Source: Meconema thalassinum
Taxonomy: Eukaryota; Arthropoda; Insecta; Orthoptera; Tettigoniidae
DNA length: 64,000 bases
Direction of reading: 5' to 3'
NCBI GenBank assembly: GCA_946902985.2
Contig: OX336395.1
Span: 287,737,065-287,801,064 of the forward strand
The position numbers and the translations under genes were made by a program. Positions 46,541 to 55,466 of the stretch are shown here, piece by piece. The notes below the pieces were generated by a model that saw nothing but the letters and a program-made list of their open reading frames with translations, was not told where the DNA came from and searched no databases. Each line of letters begins with the position of its first letter. The stretch's first letter is position 1.

Positions 46541-48019
46541 ATGCCCTTAACAAGACAACCAACTAAAATGGAGGCGCAATTGGCAGCATTGCTAGAAAAG
46601 TTAAGTGGCATGGAAGCCAAGATGGATGACGGCCAGAAGGACCTGAAGGATGACCTGAGGAAGATGGGAGACGGCCAGAAGAAGATGGAGGACGGCCAGA
46701 AGAAGTTAGCCGAGGACCTAACTGCCAAACTAGAAGACGGCCAGAAGAAGTTAGCCGAGGACCTAACTGCCAAACTAGAAGACGGCCAGAAGAAGATGGA
46801 AGACGGTCAAAATAAGCTAGCGGAGGACCTGAAGAGGATAGAGGACGGCCACAAGAAGATGGAAGACGGTCAGAATAAGTTGACACAGGACCTGAACAAA
46901 TGAGAACTGGGTCTGCGTGAGGAAGTCACGGCAGTGGAAAAGAAATTCGACGCCTTACAAGTGGAAGTTGCCGAGCTGCGCCAACGCCCGCTGATGGGGG
47001 TGAAGGAGAAATTCAACGCCTTACAAAAGGAAGTTGCCGAGCTGCGCCAACGCCCACTGACGGGGGTGGAAGAGAAATTCAACGGTTTTCAAAAGGAAAT
47101 TGCTGAGTTGAGCCAACGCCCGCCGACGGGGATGGAAGGGAGATTCAACGCTCTACAAGAGGAAGTTGCCGAGCTGCGCCAACGCCCGCCCACCGTTACA
47201 CCGGGAATATCAGGAACGGGACATAGCAGAGTGACGCCCCCAACCTTCGACGGAAAGGTCCCGTGGAGCACCTACTTACGTCAGTTCGAGGCGGCCTGTT
47301 CCATAAATAACTGGAACAACACAGAAAAGGCTACAGCTCTCATTATAGCGCTGAGAGGTGACGCCCTTAACGTCCTTCAGGCCATCCCGACTGGATCCCA
47401 GGACTACGCTTCACTGATCGCCCATATGGAGTCCCGATATGGAGATAGCCATCTTCCGCAGGCCTACCAGATGCAGCTCCGGACCCGGGGACAGAAGAAC
47501 GCGGAAACCCTGCAGGAGTTCGAGATGGACATCGCACGCCTCGTAAGGCTCGCCTATCCAACAGCGCCGGCCGACTTTCTGGAACAGATTGCGACGCAGA
47601 CCTTCACCGACGGGCTACGGGACTCGGACACTCAACAGGTGCTGCGACTCGCGCGCAATATGACCCTGGCAGATGCGCTGAGCCACGCACTTGAGTTCGA
47701 GACGGCAAAAGAGGCATCTAGAATGCACGCGCGGGTGCGTCAAGTGGACGTCGACGAACCAGCAAAAACCAACGAGACCAAGCCCCTGGCCGACGAATTG
47801 ATGGAGGCGCTAAGCCGTTTCATCGATAGTCGCGGCACCACCAGCAACGACACAGCCGGAAGACAACCGGAGAGGCGGCCCGGAAGAGGACTACCGACCT
47901 GCTGGGCCTGCGGTAAGAAAGGCCACCTGAGCAAGGACTGCGGTGGTCGCCGCCGCCGAGGGTACCCGACGGGAAATCAGTCGTCTGAAAACCGCGCGGC
48001 CCAGGGAAACGAGTATTAG
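46541..48019 (+). pseudogene. gag: Gag of Gypsy unit 4, single UGA
   Basis: Open from ATG 46541 apart from the shared UGA at 46901-46903. It has the same repeats, capsid-like domain and zinc knuckle (about 47905-47946), and ends at TAG 48017-48019 just after the slip site GGGAAAC (48004-48010). It has the fewest lesions of the four gag copies. Confidence 0.88.
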
Positions 48020-48065
48020 CCAGCCTTGGGGGGCAAAGGTTGGCTTGTGACAGTCGTCAAGTCCC
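48004..48065 (+). promoter_or_regulatory. Predicted -1 ribosomal frameshift signal, Gypsy unit 4
   Basis: GGGAAAC at 48004-48010, stem AGCCAGCC (48018-48025) with GGTTGGCT (48038-48045). The distal pseudoknot arm is mutated here (GTCCC at 48061-48065), so stem 2 would be weaker. Confidence 0.6.
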
Positions 48066-48148
48066 GGCAGTCCAAGTGCGTGTGACAAAGTTACGGAGGG
48101 ACAGTAGCAGCCTGATGGTCGACGGAGTCGTCAACGGAGTGAGCTGGC
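48020..48148 (+). pseudogene. pol: Pol of Gypsy unit 4, truncated before the protease active site
   Basis: In the -1 frame the reading reaches VDGVVNGVSW and stops at 48148, immediately before the codons for the DTGAS motif of the other units. Penelope-like sequence starts here with no linker. Confidence 0.85.
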
Positions 48149-48167
48149 GAAAGGAGGAAATTACGCA

Positions 48168-50018
48168 GTGACCCCTCCTTCGATTCCCGTGGAAGACATT
48201 GTCTCCAATATTGAAGCGGCAATCCGTGAGCTACCATCTGAACAAGCAGATGAAATTCGTCATGAAGCCTCACGTATAATCAAGAAGGCACCGGCACCGC
48301 AGAGTAACCTCACACCTCAGGAGAGAAAGGCTATAAAGACTCTCAACATGGACGAGAGCATAATCATTCTTCCTGCAGACAAAGGGAACGCAACGGTTAT
48401 CTTGGACATGAACGACTACACTGCCAAGGTTTTGGAACTTTTAGACCCGGGTACCTACTGCAAACTACTGAGAGATCCTACCAACCGGATTCTTCGTGAA
48501 ACAAACGGCCTGATCAAGGTATCTTCGCTACCTGAAAACGTAAAGAAGGTAACCACCAGAAGTGAAGCTTTACCACCAAGACTTTATGGTTTACCTAAAA
48601 TACACAAAGATAATGTTCCTCTTCGTCCTATCGTGAGTGCTATTGGATCACCAACTTATAGCATTGCCAAACATTTAGCTACCTTACTTCAACCACATAT
48701 CGGCGGTACACAGTCGTTCGTCAAAGATTCCGGCCATTGCATTGAAAAATTGAAAACTATTCAACTAGAAGCTGGTGACTTACTAGTAAGTTTTGACGTG
48801 GTCTCTCTTTTCACGAAAGTACCTATAAAGGTAGCCCTGGAGTACATCGCACGGATTTTTCCTGATGATATCACCGCCTTATTCCGCCACTGCCTCACCG
48901 CTAGCTATTTCCTGTGGAAGGGTGATTTCTATGAACAAATTGATGGCGTCGCCATGGGCAGTCCCCTTAGTCCGGTGATCGCGAATTTCTTCATGGAACA
49001 ATTTGAACAAATAGCACTAGAGACCGCACCTTTGAAACCTAAAGTGTGGCTACGATACGTGGACGATACCTTTGTAATATGGGGCCATGGTAAAGATCAA
49101 TTAAATCTGTTTTTACAACATCTTAACAGCCAGAACCCGAACATTCAGTTTACCATGGAGTTAGAAAATGAACAGAAAATCGCGTTTCTCGACGTTATGG
49201 TAACGAAGACCGCTGATCTAACTTTGGGACATACAGTTTACCGTAAGCCGACCCATACTGACCGATATCTACATAAGACGTCCAACCACCACCCACGACA
49301 GAAATACGGAGTTATAAAAACACTGGCTGACCGCGCTAAAAGAATTTGTGATAAGCAGTGCCTACAACAAGAAATTGAACACCTCAACGAGGCCTTATGC
49401 GCGAATGGGTACAGCCAGAAAGATATCCAGCGAGCACTCCATCCGAGACGTCCAACTACAAGGGTAATTGGAGACAAGCAGCCCCTGGCTAGAGCTTTTC
49501 TTCCATATATAAAAAAGGTCACGGACAGAATAGGGAGGCTACTCGAGTCCCATGATATAAAGACCATATACAGGCCTACACGAAAAATTAAGGACATGTT
49601 TAGGTCCGCTAAAGATAAGCGACATCCTCATACCGCGGCAGGGGTTTATAAAATCCCGTGTGATTGTGGCCAAGTATATATTGGAACAACGAAAAGAAGT
49701 ATTGCCACTCGCCTCAAGGAGCACGAACGACACAGCCAGCTGGGACAAACAGATAAATCCACTGTAGCAGCACACTCGCTACTTGCAGGTCACGATATAA
49801 GATATGGAGACACCGAAGTTCTGTCCACAACGGTGTCTTATCATGCCAGGCTACAAAGGGAGGCCATTGAAATCCTGAAGCATACTAACAGCTTCAATCT
49901 TAAGGAGGAAGCAGAACGTGTGAACAGAGCTTGGCTTCCAGTCCTTAATCCCCTCAAGCCTGCCCTTATTGACCGTCGTAGACGAGAAGATGCAACAGAC
50001 GAGCAGCCCTGTCCTTGA
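48168..50018 (+). pseudogene. PLE unit 1 RT/GIY-YIG protein, N-terminally truncated
   Basis: This is equivalent to about residues 216-832 of the complete units; the first 200 or so residues are missing because the unit begins at 48149. The remaining frame is fully open to TGA 50016-50018. It contains SFDVVSLFTKVPI (motif A), GVAMGSPLSPVIANFF (motif B, with the usual Gly), WLRYVDDTFVIW (catalytic YVDD) and a C-terminal GVYKIPCDCGQVYIG…RLKEHERH GIY-YIG domain. Without its N-terminus and native start it is probably not functional, but its motif B is in better condition than in units 2 and 3. Confidence 0.9.
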
Positions 50019-50131
50019 TGCATTACTTTTATGTGGTACGCCGTTGCTATGGTAGCCTCTATGTGTGGGTTGTTGACTATTTATATATCTTCTGTTTACT
50101 TGTTTTACCTCGCTTTATGTAACCTGTGAAC

Positions 50132-52624
50132 ATGCTGAACGCAGTATTCAGCGAAACGTCAGGACGACAAAATGTCCTTGGAACACGACCTATAAGCCCG
50201 CGAAACGGAGATTCCTATTTCAACGCCGGTCGTGAAAGTCTACATTTTTACTTAATTCGCCTCTACGGGGAGGAAATATCACACTTAGTTCGTCGCTTTG
50301 AGAGGTTAAGGAAGAAAAAGTCGCAACTTCTGTCATCACTCGCGTTTCTTCTTCGATGCCGAGACACAGGTATGATTCCCAAGTTTATTATAATGAAGAG
50401 ACCACTAACCTCAGCTAGAGCCCATAGAATATATGATCGAACTGAATGTTCGCTATTACGTGAACGCATAAGCTTTGCACGTAAGGGGCTCGCTACTACA
50501 GATCAGGCACTCTTACAGCTGCACTACCGCATCAGCAGCACACTCTCATATCAGGACTGGGAAAATGTAGATCGCATCACCTTCTACTCTATGCGTTCAA
50601 CATTTGAACAGTCTAGCATCCGGCAGAAGAAAAAGTTTGAGCGGTTACAGAGAGACCAACCCGCGCCGGTACCTGCGCCTACGCTGGACATCTCACGGAC
50701 AATTGTTAACCTGACCAATCGCCACCTGTCAGAGTGGGAAATCTCTATACTAGCGAAAGGAGGAAATTACGCAGTGACCCCTCCTTCGATTCCCGTGGAA
50801 GACATTGTCGCCAATATTGAAGCGGCAATCCGTGAGCTACCATCTGAACAAGCAGATGAAATTCGTCATGAAGCCTCACGTATAATCAAGAAGGCACCGG
50901 CACCGCAGAGTAACCTCACACCTCAGGAGAGAAAGGCTATAAAGACTCTCAACATGGACGAGAGCATAATCATTCTTCCTGCAGACAAAGGGAACGCAAC
51001 GGTTATCTTGGACATGAACGACTACACTGCCAAGGTTTTGGAACTTTTAGACCCGGGTACCTACCGCAAACTACTGAGAGATCCTACCAACCGGATTCTT
51101 CGTGAAACAAACGGCCTGATCAAGGTATCTTCGCTACCTGAAAACGTAAAGAAGGTAACCACCAGAAGTGAAGCTTTACCACCAAGACTTTATGGTTTAC
51201 CTAAAATACACAAAGATAATGTTCCTCTTCGTCCTATCGTGAGTGCTATTGGATCACCAACTTATAGCATTGCCAAACATTTAGCTACCTTACTTCAACC
51301 ACATATCGGCGGTACACAGTCGTTCGTCAAAGATTCCGGCCATTTCATTGAAAAATTGAAAACTATTCAACTAGAAGCTGGTGACTTACTAGTAAGTTTT
51401 GACGTGGTCTCTCTTTTCACGAAAGTACCTATAAAGGTAGCCCTGGAATACATCGCACGGATTTTTCCTGATGATATCACCACCTTATTCCGCCACTGCC
51501 TCACCGCTAGCTATTTCCTGTGGAAGGGTGATTTCTATGAACAAATTGATGGCGTCGCCATGGACAGTCCCCTTAGTCCGGTGATCGCGAATTTCTTCGT
51601 GGAACAATTTGAACAAATAGCACTAGAGACCGCACCTTTGAAACCTAAAGTGTGGCTACGATACGTGGACGATACCTTTGTAATATGGGGCCATGGTAAA
51701 GATCAATTAAATCTGTTTTTACAACATCTTAACAGCCAGAACTCGAACATTCAGTTTACCATGGAGTTAGAAAATGAACAGAAAATCGCGTTTCTCGACG
51801 TTATGGTAACGAAGACCGCTGATCTAACTTTGGGACATACAGTTTACCGTAAGCCGACCCATACTGACCGATATCTATATAAGACGTCCAACCACCACCC
51901 ACGACAGAAATACGGAGTTATAAAAACACTGGCTGACCGCGCTAAAAGAATTTGTGATAAGCAGTGCCTACAACAAGAAATTGAACACCTCAACGAGGCC
52001 TTATGCGCGAATGGGTACAGCCAGAAAGATATCCAGCGAGCACTCCATCCGAGACGTCCAACTACAAGGGTAATTGGAGACAAGCAGCCCCTGGCTAGAG
52101 CTTTTCTTCCATATATAAAAAAGGTCACGGACAGAATAGGGAGGCTACTCGAGTCCCATGATATAAAGACCATATACAGGCCTACACGAAAAATTAAGGA
52201 CATGTTTAGGTCCGCTAAAGATAAGCGACATCCTCATACCGCGGCAGGGGTTTATAAAATCCCGTGTGATTGTGGCCAAGTATATATTGGAACAACGAAA
52301 AGAAGTATTGCCACTCGCCTCAAGGAGCACGAACGACACAGCCAGCTGGGACAAACAGATAAATCCACTGTAGCAGCACACTCGCTACTTGCAGGTCACG
52401 ATATAAGATATGGAGACACCGAAGTTCTGTCCACAACGGTGTCTTATCATGCCAGGCTACAAAGGGAGGCCATTGAAATCCTGAAGCATACTAACAGCTT
52501 CAATCTTAAGGAGGAAGCAGAACGTGTGAACAGAGCTTGGCTTCCAGTCCTTAATCCCCTCAAGCCTGCCCTTATTGACCGTCGTAGACGAGAAGATGCA
52601 ACAGACGAGCAGCCCTGTCCTTGA
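50132..52624 (+). CDS. PLE unit 2: reverse transcriptase with GIY-YIG endonuclease, 830 aa, open
   Basis: I chose ATG 50132; a GTG two codons upstream is less likely. A helical N-terminal region of about 200 residues is followed by the RT: NATVILDMNDY, GLPKIHKDNVPLRPIVS (PLE-typical), SFDVVSLFTKVPI (motif A, about residue 421), GVAMDSPLSPVIANFF (motif B, Asp in place of the usual Gly), YVDD at about residue 511, and KIAFLDVMV. A linker precedes the GIY-YIG domain (GVYKIPC…VYIGTTKRS…RLKEHERH, from residue 706), with a downstream Glu in QREAIEIL as metal ligand. It would nick a target and prime reverse transcription there. No stops or shifts. Length is normal for the family. Confidence 0.9.
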   Translation: MLNAVFSETSGRQNVLGTRPISPRNGDSYFNAGRESLHFYLIRLYGEEISHLVRRFERLRKKKSQLLSSLAFLLRCRDTGMIPKFIIMKRPLTSARAHRIYDRTECSLLRERISFARKGLATTDQALLQLHYRISSTLSYQDWENVDRITFYSMRSTFEQSSIRQKKKFERLQRDQPAPVPAPTLDISRTIVNLTNRHLSEWEISILAKGGNYAVTPPSIPVEDIVANIEAAIRELPSEQADEIRHEASRIIKKAPAPQSNLTPQERKAIKTLNMDESIIILPADKGNATVILDMNDYTAKVLELLDPGTYRKLLRDPTNRILRETNGLIKVSSLPENVKKVTTRSEALPPRLYGLPKIHKDNVPLRPIVSAIGSPTYSIAKHLATLLQPHIGGTQSFVKDSGHFIEKLKTIQLEAGDLLVSFDVVSLFTKVPIKVALEYIARIFPDDITTLFRHCLTASYFLWKGDFYEQIDGVAMDSPLSPVIANFFVEQFEQIALETAPLKPKVWLRYVDDTFVIWGHGKDQLNLFLQHLNSQNSNIQFTMELENEQKIAFLDVMVTKTADLTLGHTVYRKPTHTDRYLYKTSNHHPRQKYGVIKTLADRAKRICDKQCLQQEIEHLNEALCANGYSQKDIQRALHPRRPTTRVIGDKQPLARAFLPYIKKVTDRIGRLLESHDIKTIYRPTRKIKDMFRSAKDKRHPHTAAGVYKIPCDCGQVYIGTTKRSIATRLKEHERHSQLGQTDKSTVAAHSLLAGHDIRYGDTEVLSTTVSYHARLQREAIEILKHTNSFNLKEEAERVNRAWLPVLNPLKPALIDRRRREDATDEQPCP
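50135..50160 (+). ncRNA. Degenerate hammerhead-ribozyme-like motif at PLE unit start
   Basis: CTGA…GCGAAACGTC resembles the 5' CUGA and 3' CGAAAC-GUC cores of the type I hammerheads known in PLEs. However, the bases after CUGA are ACG instead of NGA, so G8 and A9 of the core are not conserved, and CUGAA instead pairs with the downstream UUCAG. The same sequence occurs at 52741-52766 and 55347-55372. Treat as a relic or coincidence. Confidence 0.3.
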
Positions 52625-52737
52625 TGCATTACTTTTATGTGGTACGCCGTTGCTATGGTAGCCTCTATGTGTGGGTTGTTGACTATTTATATATCTTCTG
52701 TTTACTTGTTTTACCTCGCTTTATGTAACCTGTGAAC

Positions 52738-55230
52738 ATGCTGAACGCAGTATTCAGCGAAACGTCAGGACGACAAAATGTCCTTGGAACACGACCTATA
52801 AGCCCGCGAAACGGAGATTCCTATTTCAACGCCGGTCGTGAAAGTCTACATTTTTACTTAATTCGCCTCTACGGGGAGGAAATATCACACTTAGTTCGTC
52901 GCTTTGAGAGGTTAAGGAAGAAAAAGTCGCAACTTCTGTCATCACTCGCGTTTCTTCTTCGATGCCGAGACACAGGTATGATTCCCAAGTTTATTATAAT
53001 GAAGAGACCACTAACCTCAGCTAGAGCCCATAGAATATATGATCGAACTGAATGTTCGCTATTACGTGAACGCATAAGCTTTGCACGTAAGGGGCTCGCT
53101 ACTACAGATCAGGCACTCTTACAGCTGCACTACCGCATCAGCAGCACACTCTCATATCAGGACTGGGAAAATGTAGATCGCATCACCTTCTACTCTATGC
53201 GTTCAACATTTGAACAGTCTAGCATCCGGCAGAAGAAAAAGTTTGAGCGGTTACAGAGAGACCAACCCGCGCCGGTACCTGCGCCTACGCTGGACATCTC
53301 ACGGACAATTGTTAACCTGACCAATCGCCACCTGTCAGAGTGGGAAATCTCTATACTAGCGAAAGGAGGAAATTACGCAGTGACCCCTCCTTCGATTCCC
53401 GTGGAAGACATTGTCGCCAATATTGAAGCGGCAATCCGTGAGCTACCATCTGAACAAGCAGATGAAATTCGTCATGAAGCCTCACGTATAATCAAGAAGG
53501 CACCGGCACCGCAGAGTAACCTCACACCTCAGGAGAGAAAGGCTATAAAGACTCTCAACATGGACGAGAGCATAATCATTCTTCCTGCAGACAAAGGGAA
53601 CGCAACGGTTATCTTGGACATGAACGACTACACTGCCAAGGATTTGGAACTTTTAGACCCGGGTACCTACCGCAAACTACTGAGAGATCCTACCAACCGG
53701 ATTCTTCGTGAAACAAACGGCCTGATCAAGGTATCTTCGCTACCTGAAAACGTAAAGAAGGTAACCACCAGAAGTGAAGCTTTACCACCAAGACTTTATG
53801 GTTTACCTAAAATACACAAAGATAATGTTCCTCTTCGTCCTATCGTGAGTGCTATTGGATCACCAACTTATAGCATTGCCAAACATTTAGCTACCTTACT
53901 TCAACCACATATCGGCGGTACACAGTCGTTCGTCAAAGATTCCGGCCATTTCATTGAAAAATTGAAAACTATTCAACTAGAAGCTGGTGACTTACTAGTA
54001 AGTTTTGACGTGGTCTCTCTTTTCACGAAAGTACCTATAAAGGTAGCCCTGGAATACATCGCACGGATTTTTCCTGATGATATCACCGCCTTATTCCGCC
54101 ACTGCCTCACCGCTAGCTATTTCCTGTGGAAGGGTGATTTCTATGAACAAATTGATGGCGTCGCCATGGACAGTCCCCTTAGTCCGGTGATCGCGAATTT
54201 CTTCGTGGAACAATTTGAACAAATACCACTAGAGACCGCACCTTTGAAACCTAAAGTGTGGCTACGATACGTGGACGATACCTTTGTAATATGGGGCCAT
54301 GGTAAAGATCAATTAAATCTGTTTTTACAACATCTTAACAGCCAGAACTCGAACATTCAGTTTACCATGGAGTTAGAAAATGAACAGAAAATCGCGTTTC
54401 TCGACGTTATGGTAACGAAGACCGCTGATCTAACTTTGGGACATACAGTTTACCGTAAGCCGACCCATACTGACCGATATCTACATAAGACGTCCAACCA
54501 CCACCCACGACAGAAATACGGAGTTATAAAAACACTGGCTGACCGCGCTAAAAGAATTTGTGATAAGCAGTGCCTACAACAAGAAATTGAACACCTCAAC
54601 GAGGCCTTATGCGCGAATGGGTACAGCCAGAAAGATATCCAGCGAGCACTCCATCCGAGACGTCCAACTACAAGGGTAATTGGAGACAAGCAGCCCCTGG
54701 CTAGAGCTTTTCTTCCATATATAAAAAAGGTCACGGACAGAATAGGGAGGCTACTCGAGTCCCATGATATAAAGACCATATACAGGCCTACACGAAAAAT
54801 TAAGGACATGTTTAGGTCCGCTAAAGATAAGCGACATCCTCATACCGCGGCAGGGGTTTATAAAATCCCGTGTGATTGTGGCCAAGTATATATTGGAACA
54901 ACGAAAAGAAGTATTGCCACTCGCCTCAAGGAGCACGAACGACACAGCCGACTGGGACAAACAGATAAATCCACTGTAGCAGCACACTCGCTACTTGCAG
55001 GTCACGATATAAGATATGGAGACACCGAAGTTCTGTCCACCACGGTGTCTTATCATGCCAGGCTACAAAGGGAGGCCATTGAAATCCTGAAGCATACTAA
55101 CAGCTTCAATCTTAAGGAGGAAGCAGAACGTGTGAACAGAGCTTGTCTTCCAGTCCTTAATCCCCTCAAGCCTGCCCTTATTGACCGTCGTCGACGAGAA
55201 GATGCAACAGACGAGCAGCCCTGTCCTTGA
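52738..55230 (+). CDS. PLE unit 3: reverse transcriptase with GIY-YIG endonuclease, 830 aa, open
   Basis: Nearly identical to unit 2 over the full length, with a handful of replacements (for example Val to Asp in the segment …YTAKDLELL, Ala to Pro in FEQIPLE, Gln to Arg in RHSRLG, Trp to Cys in NRACLP). It shares with unit 2, against unit 1, the GVAMDSPLSP motif B and FFVEQFE. RT motif A, YVDD and the GIY-YIG residues are intact. It ends at TGA 55228-55230. The open frame and high similarity indicate a recent duplication. Confidence 0.9.
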   Translation: MLNAVFSETSGRQNVLGTRPISPRNGDSYFNAGRESLHFYLIRLYGEEISHLVRRFERLRKKKSQLLSSLAFLLRCRDTGMIPKFIIMKRPLTSARAHRIYDRTECSLLRERISFARKGLATTDQALLQLHYRISSTLSYQDWENVDRITFYSMRSTFEQSSIRQKKKFERLQRDQPAPVPAPTLDISRTIVNLTNRHLSEWEISILAKGGNYAVTPPSIPVEDIVANIEAAIRELPSEQADEIRHEASRIIKKAPAPQSNLTPQERKAIKTLNMDESIIILPADKGNATVILDMNDYTAKDLELLDPGTYRKLLRDPTNRILRETNGLIKVSSLPENVKKVTTRSEALPPRLYGLPKIHKDNVPLRPIVSAIGSPTYSIAKHLATLLQPHIGGTQSFVKDSGHFIEKLKTIQLEAGDLLVSFDVVSLFTKVPIKVALEYIARIFPDDITALFRHCLTASYFLWKGDFYEQIDGVAMDSPLSPVIANFFVEQFEQIPLETAPLKPKVWLRYVDDTFVIWGHGKDQLNLFLQHLNSQNSNIQFTMELENEQKIAFLDVMVTKTADLTLGHTVYRKPTHTDRYLHKTSNHHPRQKYGVIKTLADRAKRICDKQCLQQEIEHLNEALCANGYSQKDIQRALHPRRPTTRVIGDKQPLARAFLPYIKKVTDRIGRLLESHDIKTIYRPTRKIKDMFRSAKDKRHPHTAAGVYKIPCDCGQVYIGTTKRSIATRLKEHERHSRLGQTDKSTVAAHSLLAGHDIRYGDTEVLSTTVSYHARLQREAIEILKHTNSFNLKEEAERVNRACLPVLNPLKPALIDRRRREDATDEQPCP

Positions 55231-55343
55231 TGCATTACTTTTATGTGGTACGCCGTTGCTATGGTAGCCTCTATGTGTGGGTTGTTGACTATTTATATAT
55301 CTTCTGTTTACTTGTTTTACCTCGCTTTATGTAACCTGTGAAC

Positions 55344-55466
55344 ATGCTGAACGCAGTATTCAGCGAAACGTCAGGACGACAAAATGTCCTTGGAACACGA
55401 CCTATAAGCCCGCGAAACGGAGATTCCTATTTCAACGCCGGTCGTGAAAGTCTACATTTTTACTTA
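55344..55466 (+). pseudogene. PLE unit 4, N-terminal fragment
   Basis: The first 41 codons of the PLE protein (starting MLNAVFSETSGRQNV) are present. At 55467 the sequence leaves the PLE ('…TTTTTACTTA' continues as TTGGGAG instead of ATTCGCC) and becomes unrelated. Confidence 0.85.

Larger units (their letters stand above)
27678..48148 (+). mobile_element. Tandem array of a GC-rich Ty3/Gypsy family (3 complete units, 1 partial)
   Basis: Four LTRs (27678, 33678, 39662, 45652) alternate with four bodies in the same orientation, adjacent bodies sharing one LTR. Periods are 6000, 5984 and 5990 bp. The fourth body is cut at 48148 by Penelope-like DNA and its remainder is not in the window. LTRs 2-4 are 789 bp each and differ by under about 1.5% by eye; LTR1 is 793 bp and about 3% different. 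The order gag, protease, RT, RNase H, integrase and the YI/LDD, DTGAS and GPY/F motifs identify Ty3/Gypsy. Composition is clearly more GC-rich than the flanks. The last base before LTR1 is AT-rich LINE A-flank DNA; a right-hand target duplication is not available. Confidence 0.93.
48149..55466 (+). mobile_element. Tandem array of a Penelope-like element (PLE)
   Basis: Head-to-tail units with an exact 2606-bp period: a 5'-truncated unit (from 48149), two complete units (ATGs at 50132 and 52738) and the first part of a fourth (ATG 55344, ending at 55466). The encoded protein pairs a PLE-type RT with a C-terminal GIY-YIG endonuclease. Head-to-tail partial copies (pseudo-LTRs) are characteristic of PLEs. 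Units 2 and 3 are nearly identical. The left edge sits inside Gypsy unit 4 and the right edge joins unrelated T-rich DNA. Confidence 0.92.
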
